Assembly: GCA_934292955.1 (NCBI GenBank)
Contig: CAKQXZ010000017.1
Location: forward strand, 1-39,744
Source: an uncultured Clostridia bacterium
GTDB taxonomy: Bacteria; Bacillota_A; Clostridia; Christensenellales; Borkfalkiaceae
DNA: 39,744 nucleotides
Direction: 5' to 3'
The position numbers were made by a program, and so were the translations under genes. How positions within the stretch are numbered: the stretch's first letter is position 1; each line of letters opens with the position of its first letter. Shown piece by piece: positions 30,963-38,956 of the stretch. The notes under the pieces are model-generated. The model ran no database searches. It was given only the letters and a program-made list of their open reading frames with translations, and was not told where the DNA came from.

Positions 30963-31646
30963 ATGCGTATTCTTCTTGCGGAAGACGAAAAGGCGTTATC
31001 TAAGGCGATAGTAAAAATATTTGAAAAAAACAACTACTCTGCGGACGCGGTATATGACGGAGAAGACGCGGTTTCGTATATAGAATCGGGAAACTATGAC
31101 GTGGCTGTGCTTGACATAATGATGCCGAAAACGGACGGTTTGACCGCGCTTAAAAAAATCCGCGCGGACGGATATAATATACCCGTAATTATGTTGACGG
31201 CAAAATCGGAAATAGAAGACCGCGTTGCGGGGCTTGACAGCGGCGCAAACGATTATCTGCCGAAACCGTTCGACACGAGAGAACTTCTTGCAAGAATCCG
31301 CGCGCTTACCCGAACCAAAACCGAAACCGATACAAAAATAAGGCTTGGAAAAGTTGCGCTTGACAGGACTACGTTCGAACTGTCTTCGATAAACGGAAGT
31401 TTTCGGCTTACAAATAAAGAGTATCAGTTGCTCGAATACTTTATGGCTAACCCGAAATCCGTTTTATCCACAGAAAAACTTATGGAAAAAGTGTGGGGAT
31501 ACGACAGCGAATCGGAAATAAACGTCGTGTGGGTGTATATTTCGTATTTGCGGAAAAAGTTGTCGGCAATAGGCGCCGATATACAGATAAAAGCGTCGCG
31601 CAATGCGGGATACTATCTGGAGATTTGCGATGATAAACAAGCTTAA
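30963..31646 (+). CDS. OmpR/PhoB-family response regulator
   Basis: 227 aa. The receiver domain (1-115) has acidic pocket Glu7-Asp8, phospho-acceptor Asp51 in VLDIMMP, the Thr/Ser of MLTAKS and Lys101 in PKPFD. The C-terminal winged-helix DNA-binding domain (about 128-225) has LTNKEYQLLEYF and VVWVYISYLRKKL. The start at 30963 follows SD GGGAG. The kinase gene overlaps its end by 17 bp, so they form one operon. Direct repeats before the VTC gene (33051-33071) are a candidate target. Confidence 0.95.
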   Translation: MRILLAEDEKALSKAIVKIFEKNNYSADAVYDGEDAVSYIESGNYDVAVLDIMMPKTDGLTALKKIRADGYNIPVIMLTAKSEIEDRVAGLDSGANDYLPKPFDTRELLARIRALTRTKTETDTKIRLGKVALDRTTFELSSINGSFRLTNKEYQLLEYFMANPKSVLSTEKLMEKVWGYDSESEINVVWVYISYLRKKLSAIGADIQIKASRNAGYYLEICDDKQA

Positions 31647-32991
31647 ACGAAAATTTATTACTCTTGCGACGGTTTCGACGCTCGTTCTTATGACCGCGCT
31701 CGTAGGGGTTATGAACGCTATAAACTACGCGGTTGTGGTTAAAGACAGCGACGCAATAACAGCCGTTTTAATGCGCATGAGCGAAAACGCGCCTAATAAA
31801 GATAACCCATTCGATAACACTACTCCGCCCGACGATAACACGACAGGCGATGCAACGACTACAGCCGCCGCTTTTGACGACGCCCTTTCGGATAATAGCG
31901 ATAACCCGTCTTCAGACAAATTCCCGCAAGGCGCAGGCGGGAACGTTCCGCCGGGAATGTCGCCCGAAGTGCCGTACGAATCGCGATTTTTTACGGTTAC
32001 ACTGTCTTCGGACGGCAATATAGTCAAAATGGATTTTTCGCAGATTATGTCGGTCGATAAAGACGACGTGGACTATTATATAAATAAGGCTCTTACAAAA
32101 AGAAGCGAAAAAGGCTTTGTAGGACAATTCCGTTATGCAAAGAAAACGACCGATACGCAAACTACCCTGCTTTTTTTAGACTGCGGAAGAAAGCTCGACG
32201 CATTTAATAATTTTTTGTGGACAAGTATCGGAGTCGGGTTTGCGGGGTGCGTTATCGTGTTTGCCGTGTTCGTCGTTCTGTCGGGCAAAATTGTTAAGCC
32301 TATTGCCGAAAGTTACGAAAAACAGAAACGCTTTATATCCGACGCGGGTCACGAAATGAAAACTCCGCTTACCGTAATCAACGCCAATCTCGACCTTTTG
32401 GAAATCGACGGAAAGCAAAGCGAAGAACTGCAGGATATACGATACCAGACAAAACGGCTTAGCGAACTTACGAATAACCTTGTGTACCTTTCGAAAATGG
32501 AAGAATCGGGGCATACGCTTAAGAAAATAGAGATGCCGCTGTCGGACATAGTTTCGGAAACAATTTCTTCGTTCCGCACTTTAGCGGCTGCCAAAAACCT
32601 TGATTTATCAGCAAATATTGCGTCCGATATAGTGCTTTGCGGCTCGCCCGACGCGATAAGGCAATTAACGTCTATACTGCTTGACAACGCGGCAAAATAT
32701 TCGCCCGCGGGCGGCATCGTAACGATCGATTTATATTCAAACAAAAAGAATGCCGTGCTGACCGTTTTTAACGCGACCGAAACGCGGATAAACAAAGACG
32801 ATCTGCCGCATGTGTTCGACAGATTTTACCGCACGGACGCTTCGAGAAATTCGGCTACCGGCGGACACGGAATAGGACTTTCTATAGCGAAAGCGATCGT
32901 CGACGCGCACGACGGAAAAATTATTGCCGAAACCAAAAGCGGCAACGATTTCGGTATAACCGCCACTCTGCCGTTAAAAATCAAGACGTAA
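31630..32991 (+). CDS. Sensor histidine kinase
   Basis: 453 aa from ATG 31630 (SD GGAG 7 nt upstream; an upstream in-frame start at 31603 is less likely). TM1 is about 9-31 and TM2 about 198-218, so residues 32-197 are outside. That sensor part has a low-complexity Asp/Thr/Asn/Pro stretch (about 55-112) followed by a small ordered domain. The cytoplasmic part has HisKA with His241 in DAGHEMKTPL, the N box LDNAAKYSP, the F box HVFDRFYRTD and the G box GGHGIGLSIAKAI. Its partner is the overlapping response regulator. The ligand is unknown. Confidence 0.94.
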   Translation: MINKLKRKFITLATVSTLVLMTALVGVMNAINYAVVVKDSDAITAVLMRMSENAPNKDNPFDNTTPPDDNTTGDATTTAAAFDDALSDNSDNPSSDKFPQGAGGNVPPGMSPEVPYESRFFTVTLSSDGNIVKMDFSQIMSVDKDDVDYYINKALTKRSEKGFVGQFRYAKKTTDTQTTLLFLDCGRKLDAFNNFLWTSIGVGFAGCVIVFAVFVVLSGKIVKPIAESYEKQKRFISDAGHEMKTPLTVINANLDLLEIDGKQSEELQDIRYQTKRLSELTNNLVYLSKMEESGHTLKKIEMPLSDIVSETISSFRTLAAAKNLDLSANIASDIVLCGSPDAIRQLTSILLDNAAKYSPAGGIVTIDLYSNKKNAVLTVFNATETRINKDDLPHVFDRFYRTDASRNSATGGHGIGLSIAKAIVDAHDGKIIAETKSGNDFGITATLPLKIKT

Positions 32992-33012
32992 AACCTGTTA
33001 TAATCAATCGAC

Positions 33013-33045
33013 AAAAACTTCGCATTATTTTTGCGGAGTTTTTTT
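33013..33045 (+). terminator. Terminator after the histidine kinase gene
   Basis: AAAAACTTCGC (33013-33023) pairs with GCGGAGTTTTT (33033-33043, one G-U pair), followed by more Ts. Confidence 0.82.
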
Positions 33046-33050
33046 ATTTC

Positions 33051-33082
33051 TTAAAGTTTATTTAAGTTTTCGGGGTTAAAAT
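33051..33082 (+). promoter_or_regulatory. Candidate response-regulator-dependent promoter of the VTC operon
   Basis: Two tandem AT-rich repeats, TTAAAGTTTAT (33051-33061) and TTAAGTTTTC (33062-33071), are spaced 11 bp apart, as OmpR-family regulators prefer. They cover the -35 region of a TAAAAT -10 (33077-33082), and no consensus -35 is present. This layout suggests activation by the adjacent response regulator. Confidence 0.45.
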
Positions 33083-33113
33083 GCGATTATCAAAAGACAA
33101 AAGGAGATTGGCT

Positions 33114-33863
33114 ATGGTCGATTACGTTTTCAAGCGATACGAACTGAAATACCTGCTTACCAAAGAACAGTATTACACCGTAAAAAGCGAAACAGAAAAA
33201 CGGCTTTTGCCCGACAGGTTCGGCGAAAACGCCGTTCAGAGTTTGTATTTTGACACCGACGATTACCGACTTATACGCACGTCGATAGAAAAACCGCTTT
33301 TTAAGGAGAAATTCCGCTTAAGGTGCTACAACTTAAACGACTGCGATAAAGATGTATACGCCGAAATGAAACGTAAATACGACGGGGTCGTTTACAAAAG
33401 ACGGGTCGCCTGCAAAGAACGGGAAGCCCCGGATTTGTTGACCGACAAAAATCCGACGTCGCAAATAGCTAAAGAGTTAGCGTATTTTTCTTCGGTTTAC
33501 GGCAATCTGCAGCCTAAAATGCTCATTTTGTATGACCGAGCGGCGTTTTTTGAAACCGATTGCGATTTGCGCGTGACTTTCGATAAAAATATACGCTATC
33601 GCACCGACGACCTTAATTTTTACACTTCTTTAGACGGCGAAAGCCTTTTAAGCGAAGATTTTGTTTTAATGGAACTTAAAACGGGAACGGCACTGCCGCT
33701 GTGGCTTTGCAATCTGCTCGGCAAAGAGCATATTTACAAAACGTCTTTTTCTAAATACGGCACGGCGTTCGGGCTGGAATATAAAAAAAGGAGTACACTG
33801 TTATGTTTGAAACGATATTTAACGACGGAACAGTTCGCGCAGTCGCTTTCTTTATCGCGTTAG
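33114..33863 (+). CDS. VTC-domain protein (polyphosphate-polymerase-like)
   Basis: 249 aa from ATG 33114 (SD AAGGAG; the in-frame ATG at 33081 has none). The VTC fold is a triphosphate-tunnel domain that in yeast makes polyphosphate from ATP. Visible features are FKRYELKYLLT at the N-terminus, SLYFDTDDYRLIRTSIEKP, KEKFRLRCY, and Glu/Lys-rich strands such as YAEMKRKYDGVVYKRR and VLMELKTG. In bacteria the domain is commonly beside DUF4956 and CotH-type genes, as here without CotH. The last 20 codons overlap the next gene by 61 bp, so the natural C-terminus may simply run into it. Activity not proven. Confidence 0.88.
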   Translation: MVDYVFKRYELKYLLTKEQYYTVKSETEKRLLPDRFGENAVQSLYFDTDDYRLIRTSIEKPLFKEKFRLRCYNLNDCDKDVYAEMKRKYDGVVYKRRVACKEREAPDLLTDKNPTSQIAKELAYFSSVYGNLQPKMLILYDRAAFFETDCDLRVTFDKNIRYRTDDLNFYTSLDGESLLSEDFVLMELKTGTALPLWLCNLLGKEHIYKTSFSKYGTAFGLEYKKRSTLLCLKRYLTTEQFAQSLSLSR

Positions 33864-34477
33864 GCGTTGCCCTTGTATGCGGCGCGATATATGCCTTTTT
33901 AGCCTGCTATAAGTCCGATTCTTCTAAAAGTTTCTTTGTCGCTATAACCTTGCTGCCGATGACGGTTGCCGCCGTGGTCGCGCTGGTTAACGGAAATATC
34001 GGAGCGGGCGTTGCGGTTGCTGGAGCGTTCGGCTTGGTCAGATTCCGTTCGGCACCCGGTACGGCGCGCGAAATCGCCGTGATATTTATAGCAATGGCTG
34101 CAGGACTTGCGTTCGGAATGGGCTATATTGCGTACGGGGCGATATTCCTTGTGCTTTGCGGAATTCTGCTTTTCTTTTTCGGCAAGTTTGCGGCAAAAGC
34201 GGATAAAGCGAAAGACAGGGAGAAAATTATTAAAATAACCATTCCCGAATCGCTTGATTATTCAACCGTTTTCGACAATATTTTTTCGGAATATACCGAT
34301 TTCACCAGACTTGAAAACGTGAAATCGATAAACATGGGTAGTTGTTTCAGATTAACGTATCGCGTAACGCTTAAAGCAGCCGAGAATGAAAAGCAACTGC
34401 TCGATGCGGTGAGAACGAGAAACGGCAATCTCGAAATTCAATGCTCACGCGTGGATTTGATTGAAAAAGATTTGTAA
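33803..34477 (+). CDS. DUF4956 membrane protein
   Basis: 224 aa. Three or four membrane segments lie in the first 130 residues (about 12-35, 43-62, 65-82, 88-128), with the conserved loop GAFGLVRFRSAPGTAREIAVIF. The cytoplasmic C-terminal half (about 145-224) is alpha/beta and charged. SD AAAGGAG lies inside the end of the VTC gene. DUF4956 proteins are regular partners of VTC-domain proteins, perhaps forming a membrane platform for them. The molecular function is unknown. Confidence 0.88.
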   Translation: MFETIFNDGTVRAVAFFIALGVALVCGAIYAFLACYKSDSSKSFFVAITLLPMTVAAVVALVNGNIGAGVAVAGAFGLVRFRSAPGTAREIAVIFIAMAAGLAFGMGYIAYGAIFLVLCGILLFFFGKFAAKADKAKDREKIIKITIPESLDYSTVFDNIFSEYTDFTRLENVKSINMGSCFRLTYRVTLKAAENEKQLLDAVRTRNGNLEIQCSRVDLIEKDL

Positions 34478-34547
34478 AAAGCAATGTAACCGACGAATAT
34501 AAACGTCGGCAAAAACTACAAGATTACAGATAAAAGGAGTTAAAAAA

Positions 34548-36380
34548 ATGAAAAAGATATTGTCTGTTTTATTGATTTTCGTTATGTGTCTGGGCATTTT
34601 TACCGCTTGCGACAGTACGAATAGCGGTAACGGATTTCAACCGCCGGAACCGCCCGATCAGTCGCAAAACGGAGGCGGCAACGGTTGGAACGGCGGCAAT
34701 AGCAGCGAAACCGACGGCGGTTCTGCGGGCGAAAAAGCCGACAGCGACAAAACCGATATTCCCGATGACCTGCCCGACTTAGCCGATACTCTTACGGTTA
34801 CTCTTTCGGAAGGAACGAGCGATTGCTGGACGATAGACGGCGACACGCTTACCTTTTCGGGACTTAACGCCGACACGATTTGCTCTGTAACGGGCGAATT
34901 CAACGGTCAGATCGTAATAGACGCGGGCGACGATTATAAATTCGAACTCGAACTGAACGGCGTTAAACTTTACAGCGGAGAATATAACCCCGTGACCGTT
35001 CTTTCGGGCGATAAGGTAACACTGACGGCAAAAAAAAGCACGCAGAACTACATTTACGACACGCGCGCCGCAATATCCGACGATGACGAAACGAGTTATT
35101 CTGCGGCAATTTATTCCGTATGCGATCTGGATCTCGGCGGGAAAGGCGAACTTGTAGTAGTTTCGGCAAACAATAACGGCATTCACACAAAAGACGATCT
35201 TAAGGTGAAAAATCTTACGTTATACGTTACCTGCGAAGATAACGCGCTCAAAGGAAACGACAGCGTAACCGTAGCGGGCGGAATGCTTACCCTTATAGCA
35301 AAAACAGGCGACGGCATAAAGACAAGCAACAGCAGTCTTTCGTCTAAAGGCAATCAGAAAGGAACGATAGCGTTGACAAGCGGCACGATTGATATTTACG
35401 CCGCGTGTGACGGAATAGACGCCGCTTATAACGTTGAAATCGGCGAAGACGTTGTCTTAAACATATATACCGATCGCTACTCTTCATACTCTGAAGAGGT
35501 TGAAACGACCGCAAGCGAAAGCAGTACTTCTTTGTATGCGGGCGGTTTCGGCGGAAACGGCGGATTCGGCGGCGGCCCCGGCGGTGGGCCCGGTGGAAAT
35601 CCGGGCGGCGGAATGAATGACGGCAACAGCGAAAAAGGCGATTATTCGACAAAAGGCATAAAAGCCGATAACGAAATAACAATTTCGGGCGGTACGATAA
35701 CGGTGAATTCTTACGACGATTCAATCCACGCAAACGGCGGCGAAACGCTTGAAAACAGAGAAACTTCTACCGGCAACGTTACGATTTCGGGCGGAATTGT
35801 TACTCTGTTTTCTAAAGACGACGGAGTTCACGCGGACGGAACGCTCACCGTAAACGGCGGAACGATAGATATTACCGGCAGTTACGAAGGACTTGAAGGC
35901 GTTTTTGTTGTAATAAACGGCGGCGATATCTCGATTGTTTCGTCCGACGACGGAATTAACGCCACGACCACTTCGGGCGACGGCATTACTTTCAACGACG
36001 GAAACGTTTACGTTTATGCGGGCGGCGACGGGCTGGACTCCAACAGCAAAACGTCTTACCGCGGAATAGTTTTTGCGGGCGGCAATATCGCCGTTATAAA
36101 CACTTCCGGCGGAGACTCGTCGATCGATACCGAAAACGGTTACACCTACACGGGCGGCTCTGTACTTGCGGTTTGTCCCGCTAACGGAATGACAAACGAA
36201 GTAACAAACTGTCGTAATTTTTCGTCCGTTGCGACAAAAACCACATTAAACCTGAGCAAAGGTCAGACCTTGAGCGCGACGGTTGACGGTTCTGTAAGCG
36301 TATCTTTTGAAATGCCGTGCGGGCTTTCGGCTTTCGTTGTCTATCTCGGTTCTTCAAGCGCAAAGATTTCGACAAACTAA
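34548..36380 (+). CDS. Cthe_2159/DUF4353-type beta-helix lipoprotein
   Basis: 610 aa. A lipoprotein signal with lipobox IFTAC (lipidated Cys21) is followed by a Pro/Asn/Gly/Ser-rich wall-spanning linker (about 24-75). The rest is a right-handed parallel beta-helix with repeated rungs of the type ISGGTITVNSYDDSIHANG and VNGGTIDITGSYEGLEG, interrupted by a Gly-rich loop (about 330-352). The founding member of the family binds polygalacturonate and has calcium sites lined by Asp, like the many DDG/DDSI motifs here. SD AAAGGAG precedes the start. It is last in the VTC-DUF4956 operon. The proposed role is surface carbohydrate binding. Confidence 0.87.
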   Translation: MKKILSVLLIFVMCLGIFTACDSTNSGNGFQPPEPPDQSQNGGGNGWNGGNSSETDGGSAGEKADSDKTDIPDDLPDLADTLTVTLSEGTSDCWTIDGDTLTFSGLNADTICSVTGEFNGQIVIDAGDDYKFELELNGVKLYSGEYNPVTVLSGDKVTLTAKKSTQNYIYDTRAAISDDDETSYSAAIYSVCDLDLGGKGELVVVSANNNGIHTKDDLKVKNLTLYVTCEDNALKGNDSVTVAGGMLTLIAKTGDGIKTSNSSLSSKGNQKGTIALTSGTIDIYAACDGIDAAYNVEIGEDVVLNIYTDRYSSYSEEVETTASESSTSLYAGGFGGNGGFGGGPGGGPGGNPGGGMNDGNSEKGDYSTKGIKADNEITISGGTITVNSYDDSIHANGGETLENRETSTGNVTISGGIVTLFSKDDGVHADGTLTVNGGTIDITGSYEGLEGVFVVINGGDISIVSSDDGINATTTSGDGITFNDGNVYVYAGGDGLDSNSKTSYRGIVFAGGNIAVINTSGGDSSIDTENGYTYTGGSVLAVCPANGMTNEVTNCRNFSSVATKTTLNLSKGQTLSATVDGSVSVSFEMPCGLSAFVVYLGSSSAKISTN

Positions 36381-36439
36381 GTTCAACAAAATAACGACAA
36401 ATATTGAAACACAGATTACAATCTCCTATCGATAAAACA

Positions 36440-36476
36440 AAAAAGCGAATCCGGATTTAATTTCGGGTTCGTTTTT
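36440..36476 (+). terminator. Terminator of the VTC operon
   Basis: CGAATCCG (36446-36453) pairs with CGGGTTCG (36464-36471, one G-U pair), flanked by A-run and T-run. Confidence 0.75.
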
Positions 36477-36500
36477 CTGTCCGTTAAATAACCGAAAGTA

Positions 36501-36557
36501 TTAAAAAAACGACCTATAGCCCCACTTTTGCGGGGTTCTTCAGGTCGCTTTTTTTGT
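36501..36557. terminator. Bidirectional terminator with half motif (copy 11)
   Basis: CGACCT (36510-36515) pairs with AGGTCG (36542-36547), an inner CCCC pairs with GGGG, and A/T runs flank both sides. CGACCTATAG (36510-36519) matches the second half of the dispersed motif. It lies between convergent genes and can serve the ROK gene on the minus strand. Confidence 0.7.
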
Positions 36558-36621
36558 TTTGACTAAATAATAAAATGGTTTATTTTTACTTGATTATAAA
36601 ATGACGTTTGCGGGCGGTTTA

Positions 36622-37623
36622 TTAAAAAGCAAGAGCCGCCGCGCCGTAAATGCCAGCGTCGTTGCCAAGGCTTGCAACTACGATTTCTACGGGAGCGAAT
36701 TTCGTTCCCCCGTAAATCTGACGGTTTACTTTTCGTTTAAGCGGAGTTAAAAATACGTCGCCCGCGGCGCAGATGCCGCCGCCCAAAAGTATAGCCTGCG
36801 GATGGAACGCATTGATTACGTTAGTTACGCCCGCCGCAAGATAATCGGTATATTTTTTAACGACTTTTTCGGCAGTTTTATCGCCTTCGCGCAGAGCGTC
36901 GAAAACGAGCTTGCCGTTCAGATTCTCTTTATCGCCGTCAACGAGTTTCCACAGCAAACTTTCTTTATCGCCGTCCATAGCCTTTTTAGCCTGACGTATT
37001 AAAGCGGTTGCCGAAGCATAAGTTTCAAAGCACCCCTTCCTGCCGCAAGTGCATTTCTCGCCGCCGATTTTAATTACTTCATGCCCGAGTTCCACGCCCG
37101 CTCCGAGATTGCCTTCGAAGAGTTTGCCGTTGAACACTATTCCGCTGCCCACGCCCGTGCCGAGAGTTATCATTACGAGCGACTTATATTTTTTGCCCGC
37201 GCCGAAATGATATTCGCCGAGCGCCGCCGCGTTTGCGTCGTTTGCAACAAATACGGGCAAATTTAATTGCTCTTTCAAAGTTTTTATAAGCGGAACGTTT
37301 CTCCACGCAAGGTTACAGCAGAAGACAACGCTGCCCTTTTCGGTATCGATAAGCCCGGGGCAACCAACCCCTACGCCTTCGAGCGTTAATCCCGTTTCTT
37401 TTTGCAAGTCTTTAACGAGATTTGCCATATCCGAAATAATTTCTTTTGCTTCGACGCCCTTTCTTGTAGGGCATTTTTTTATCGCGACGATTTTACCGTT
37501 TTCGTCTACGATACCGCATTTTATGCCCGTGCCGCCAAGATCGATGCCCGCATAATATTTAACCGCGGTAGCCGAAGACGACTTATCGGTTTCGTTTATA
37601 ATTTCAGATTTTAATTGAGCCAT
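36622..37623 (-). CDS. ROK-family sugar kinase, glucokinase-like
   Basis: 333 aa from ATG 37623 (SD AGGAAA; a longer in-frame start at 37704 has none). The ATP-binding motif is GIDLGGTGIKCGIVD (about 26-40). The sugar-binding ANDANAAALGE block and ROK signature LGTGVGSGIVFNGKLFEG follow, and the zinc site is CTCGRKGCFETY. It phosphorylates glucose or a related hexose. It follows uxaC on the same strand after about 118 bp and may be part of a sugar/hexuronate operon. A role as 2-keto-3-deoxygluconate kinase is unlikely, as those are PfkB-type. Confidence 0.92.
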   Translation of the reverse strand: MAQLKSEIINETDKSSSATAVKYYAGIDLGGTGIKCGIVDENGKIVAIKKCPTRKGVEAKEIISDMANLVKDLQKETGLTLEGVGVGCPGLIDTEKGSVVFCCNLAWRNVPLIKTLKEQLNLPVFVANDANAAALGEYHFGAGKKYKSLVMITLGTGVGSGIVFNGKLFEGNLGAGVELGHEVIKIGGEKCTCGRKGCFETYASATALIRQAKKAMDGDKESLLWKLVDGDKENLNGKLVFDALREGDKTAEKVVKKYTDYLAAGVTNVINAFHPQAILLGGGICAAGDVFLTPLKRKVNRQIYGGTKFAPVEIVVASLGNDAGIYGAAALAF

Positions 37624-37682
37624 TTTTATTTTCCTGCCATGATGTAATTTTACGTCGGGATAAGAATTTATTCCGTTTATCG

Positions 37683-37699
37683 CGTTAATCGACTTATAC
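37683..37699 (+). repeat. Dispersed motif, copy 12 (15/17)
   Basis: CGTTAATCGACTTATAC, downstream of the uxaC stop codon. No strong hairpin around it. Confidence 0.5.
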
Positions 37700-37741
37700 G
37701 CCAACTATTTATCTTTTCGACGTTGATTATATCACCGTTTT

Positions 37742-38950
37742 TTATTTTTGGCAAACGTTTAACGCATCTTTAATATTGTAGTATGCTATGTTTTTTGCGA
37801 GCGTTTGGGCAGATTGTTCGTCATATTCGCCGCTATCGACCTTTTCGCCTATGAACGACGAAAGAATACGCCTGTAATAATCGAAACGAACGTAGGAAGA
37901 GAAGGAGCGGCTGTCGGTAAGCATACCGAATTGCGTACCCAAAACCGAATATTCCGCGACTGTTTCGAGTTGGCGTTTTATGCCGCCGAGCGTATCGTTA
38001 AACCACCACGCCGCGCCCACTTTAACCGTCGGAAACGCGCCCGTTAATGTCGCCACCGCGCGAAGATCGTAATCGTTCAAAGGATAAACGACGATAGTCG
38101 GCAGACCGCCGAGTTTAGTATTCTCTTTATCCAGAACTTTTACCAGCGCGTCAACGTCGATAGCTCCCCGCATAATATCAAACCCGCTATCCTTTCCGCA
38201 GGTCTTAAACGCCGCAGAATTGACGTTACGGAACGTGCCGAAGTGCAGTTGCAGAATCATTTTGCGCTTGAAGCAATTTTCGATAAGCCACAATAGATTT
38301 TCGTCGTTTTCGCTTATAAAATCGAAACCGTAATCGGCAATTTTACAACCTTTTCTCACGAAATAATCTAGACGTTTTTCAAGCTCTGCTTTCGGAACGC
38401 CTTCGTTGAAACGCGCGTCCGCGCGGAAGGTCGGGCGAACTTTTACTCCGTAGATATCGCCGTGATTTTCGAGCGTCGAAAACGGATCGTCGGTCGTGGC
38501 GATGTATTCTACGTTGAATTTTTCAAGAAGTTTGCGAACGCTTAAGTTTTTTAACTTTTCGTTTGCTTCGTTCCACACCTCTTCGGCGGTAGCCTGATTA
38601 AGCGGCTTTTCTATACCGAAAATCTGCTTTAATTCCATATGCGCCCAGGCGTAAACGGAGTTGCCGCAAAGACTCGGCAAAATTTCGGCAAACTTCTTGA
38701 ACTTGTCGATAAACGACCTATTGCCCGTTATATAGTCTTCGGAAACGCCGCAAAGCCGCATCGCGCGCCACTTGTAATGGTCGCCCGAAAGCCACAGTTC
38801 GCCTATATCAGAAAAAGTTTTATCTTCCTTAATCGACTTGTCGTCAAGGTGACAATGATAGTCGATTATGGGTAAATCTTTAATTGCGGAATATATCTTT
38901 TTTGCGCTTTCGCCCTGCAAAAGATAATCTTCGCAGAAAAATTCTTTCAT
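37742..38950 (-). CDS. uxaC: Glucuronate isomerase (UxaC family), short form
   Basis: Converts glucuronate/galacturonate to fructuronate/tagaturonate, the first step of hexuronate use. Amidohydrolase-like barrel: N-terminal block IIDYHCHLDDKSI with His32 and His34, then NVEYIATTDDPFSTLENH, VRPTFRADARFN, LQLHFGTFRNVN, and C-terminal LTDSRSFSSYVRFDYYRRIL, all family marks. At 402 aa it is clearly shorter than the E. coli and Bacillus enzymes (about 470); the catalytic blocks are present, so the shortening seems internal rather than a broken gene. It starts 7 nt after the SDR gene, hence an operon. Confidence 0.93.
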   Translation of the reverse strand: MKEFFCEDYLLQGESAKKIYSAIKDLPIIDYHCHLDDKSIKEDKTFSDIGELWLSGDHYKWRAMRLCGVSEDYITGNRSFIDKFKKFAEILPSLCGNSVYAWAHMELKQIFGIEKPLNQATAEEVWNEANEKLKNLSVRKLLEKFNVEYIATTDDPFSTLENHGDIYGVKVRPTFRADARFNEGVPKAELEKRLDYFVRKGCKIADYGFDFISENDENLLWLIENCFKRKMILQLHFGTFRNVNSAAFKTCGKDSGFDIMRGAIDVDALVKVLDKENTKLGGLPTIVVYPLNDYDLRAVATLTGAFPTVKVGAAWWFNDTLGGIKRQLETVAEYSVLGTQFGMLTDSRSFSSYVRFDYYRRILSSFIGEKVDSGEYDEQSAQTLAKNIAYYNIKDALNVCQK

Positions 38951-38956
38951 ATATTA

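Noticed and set aside
33260..33276. CGATTACCGACTTATAC, 14/17 match to the dispersed motif, inside the VTC gene
   Set aside because: It encodes the conserved family segment DDYRLIR, so protein conservation explains it; not counted as a repeat copy.
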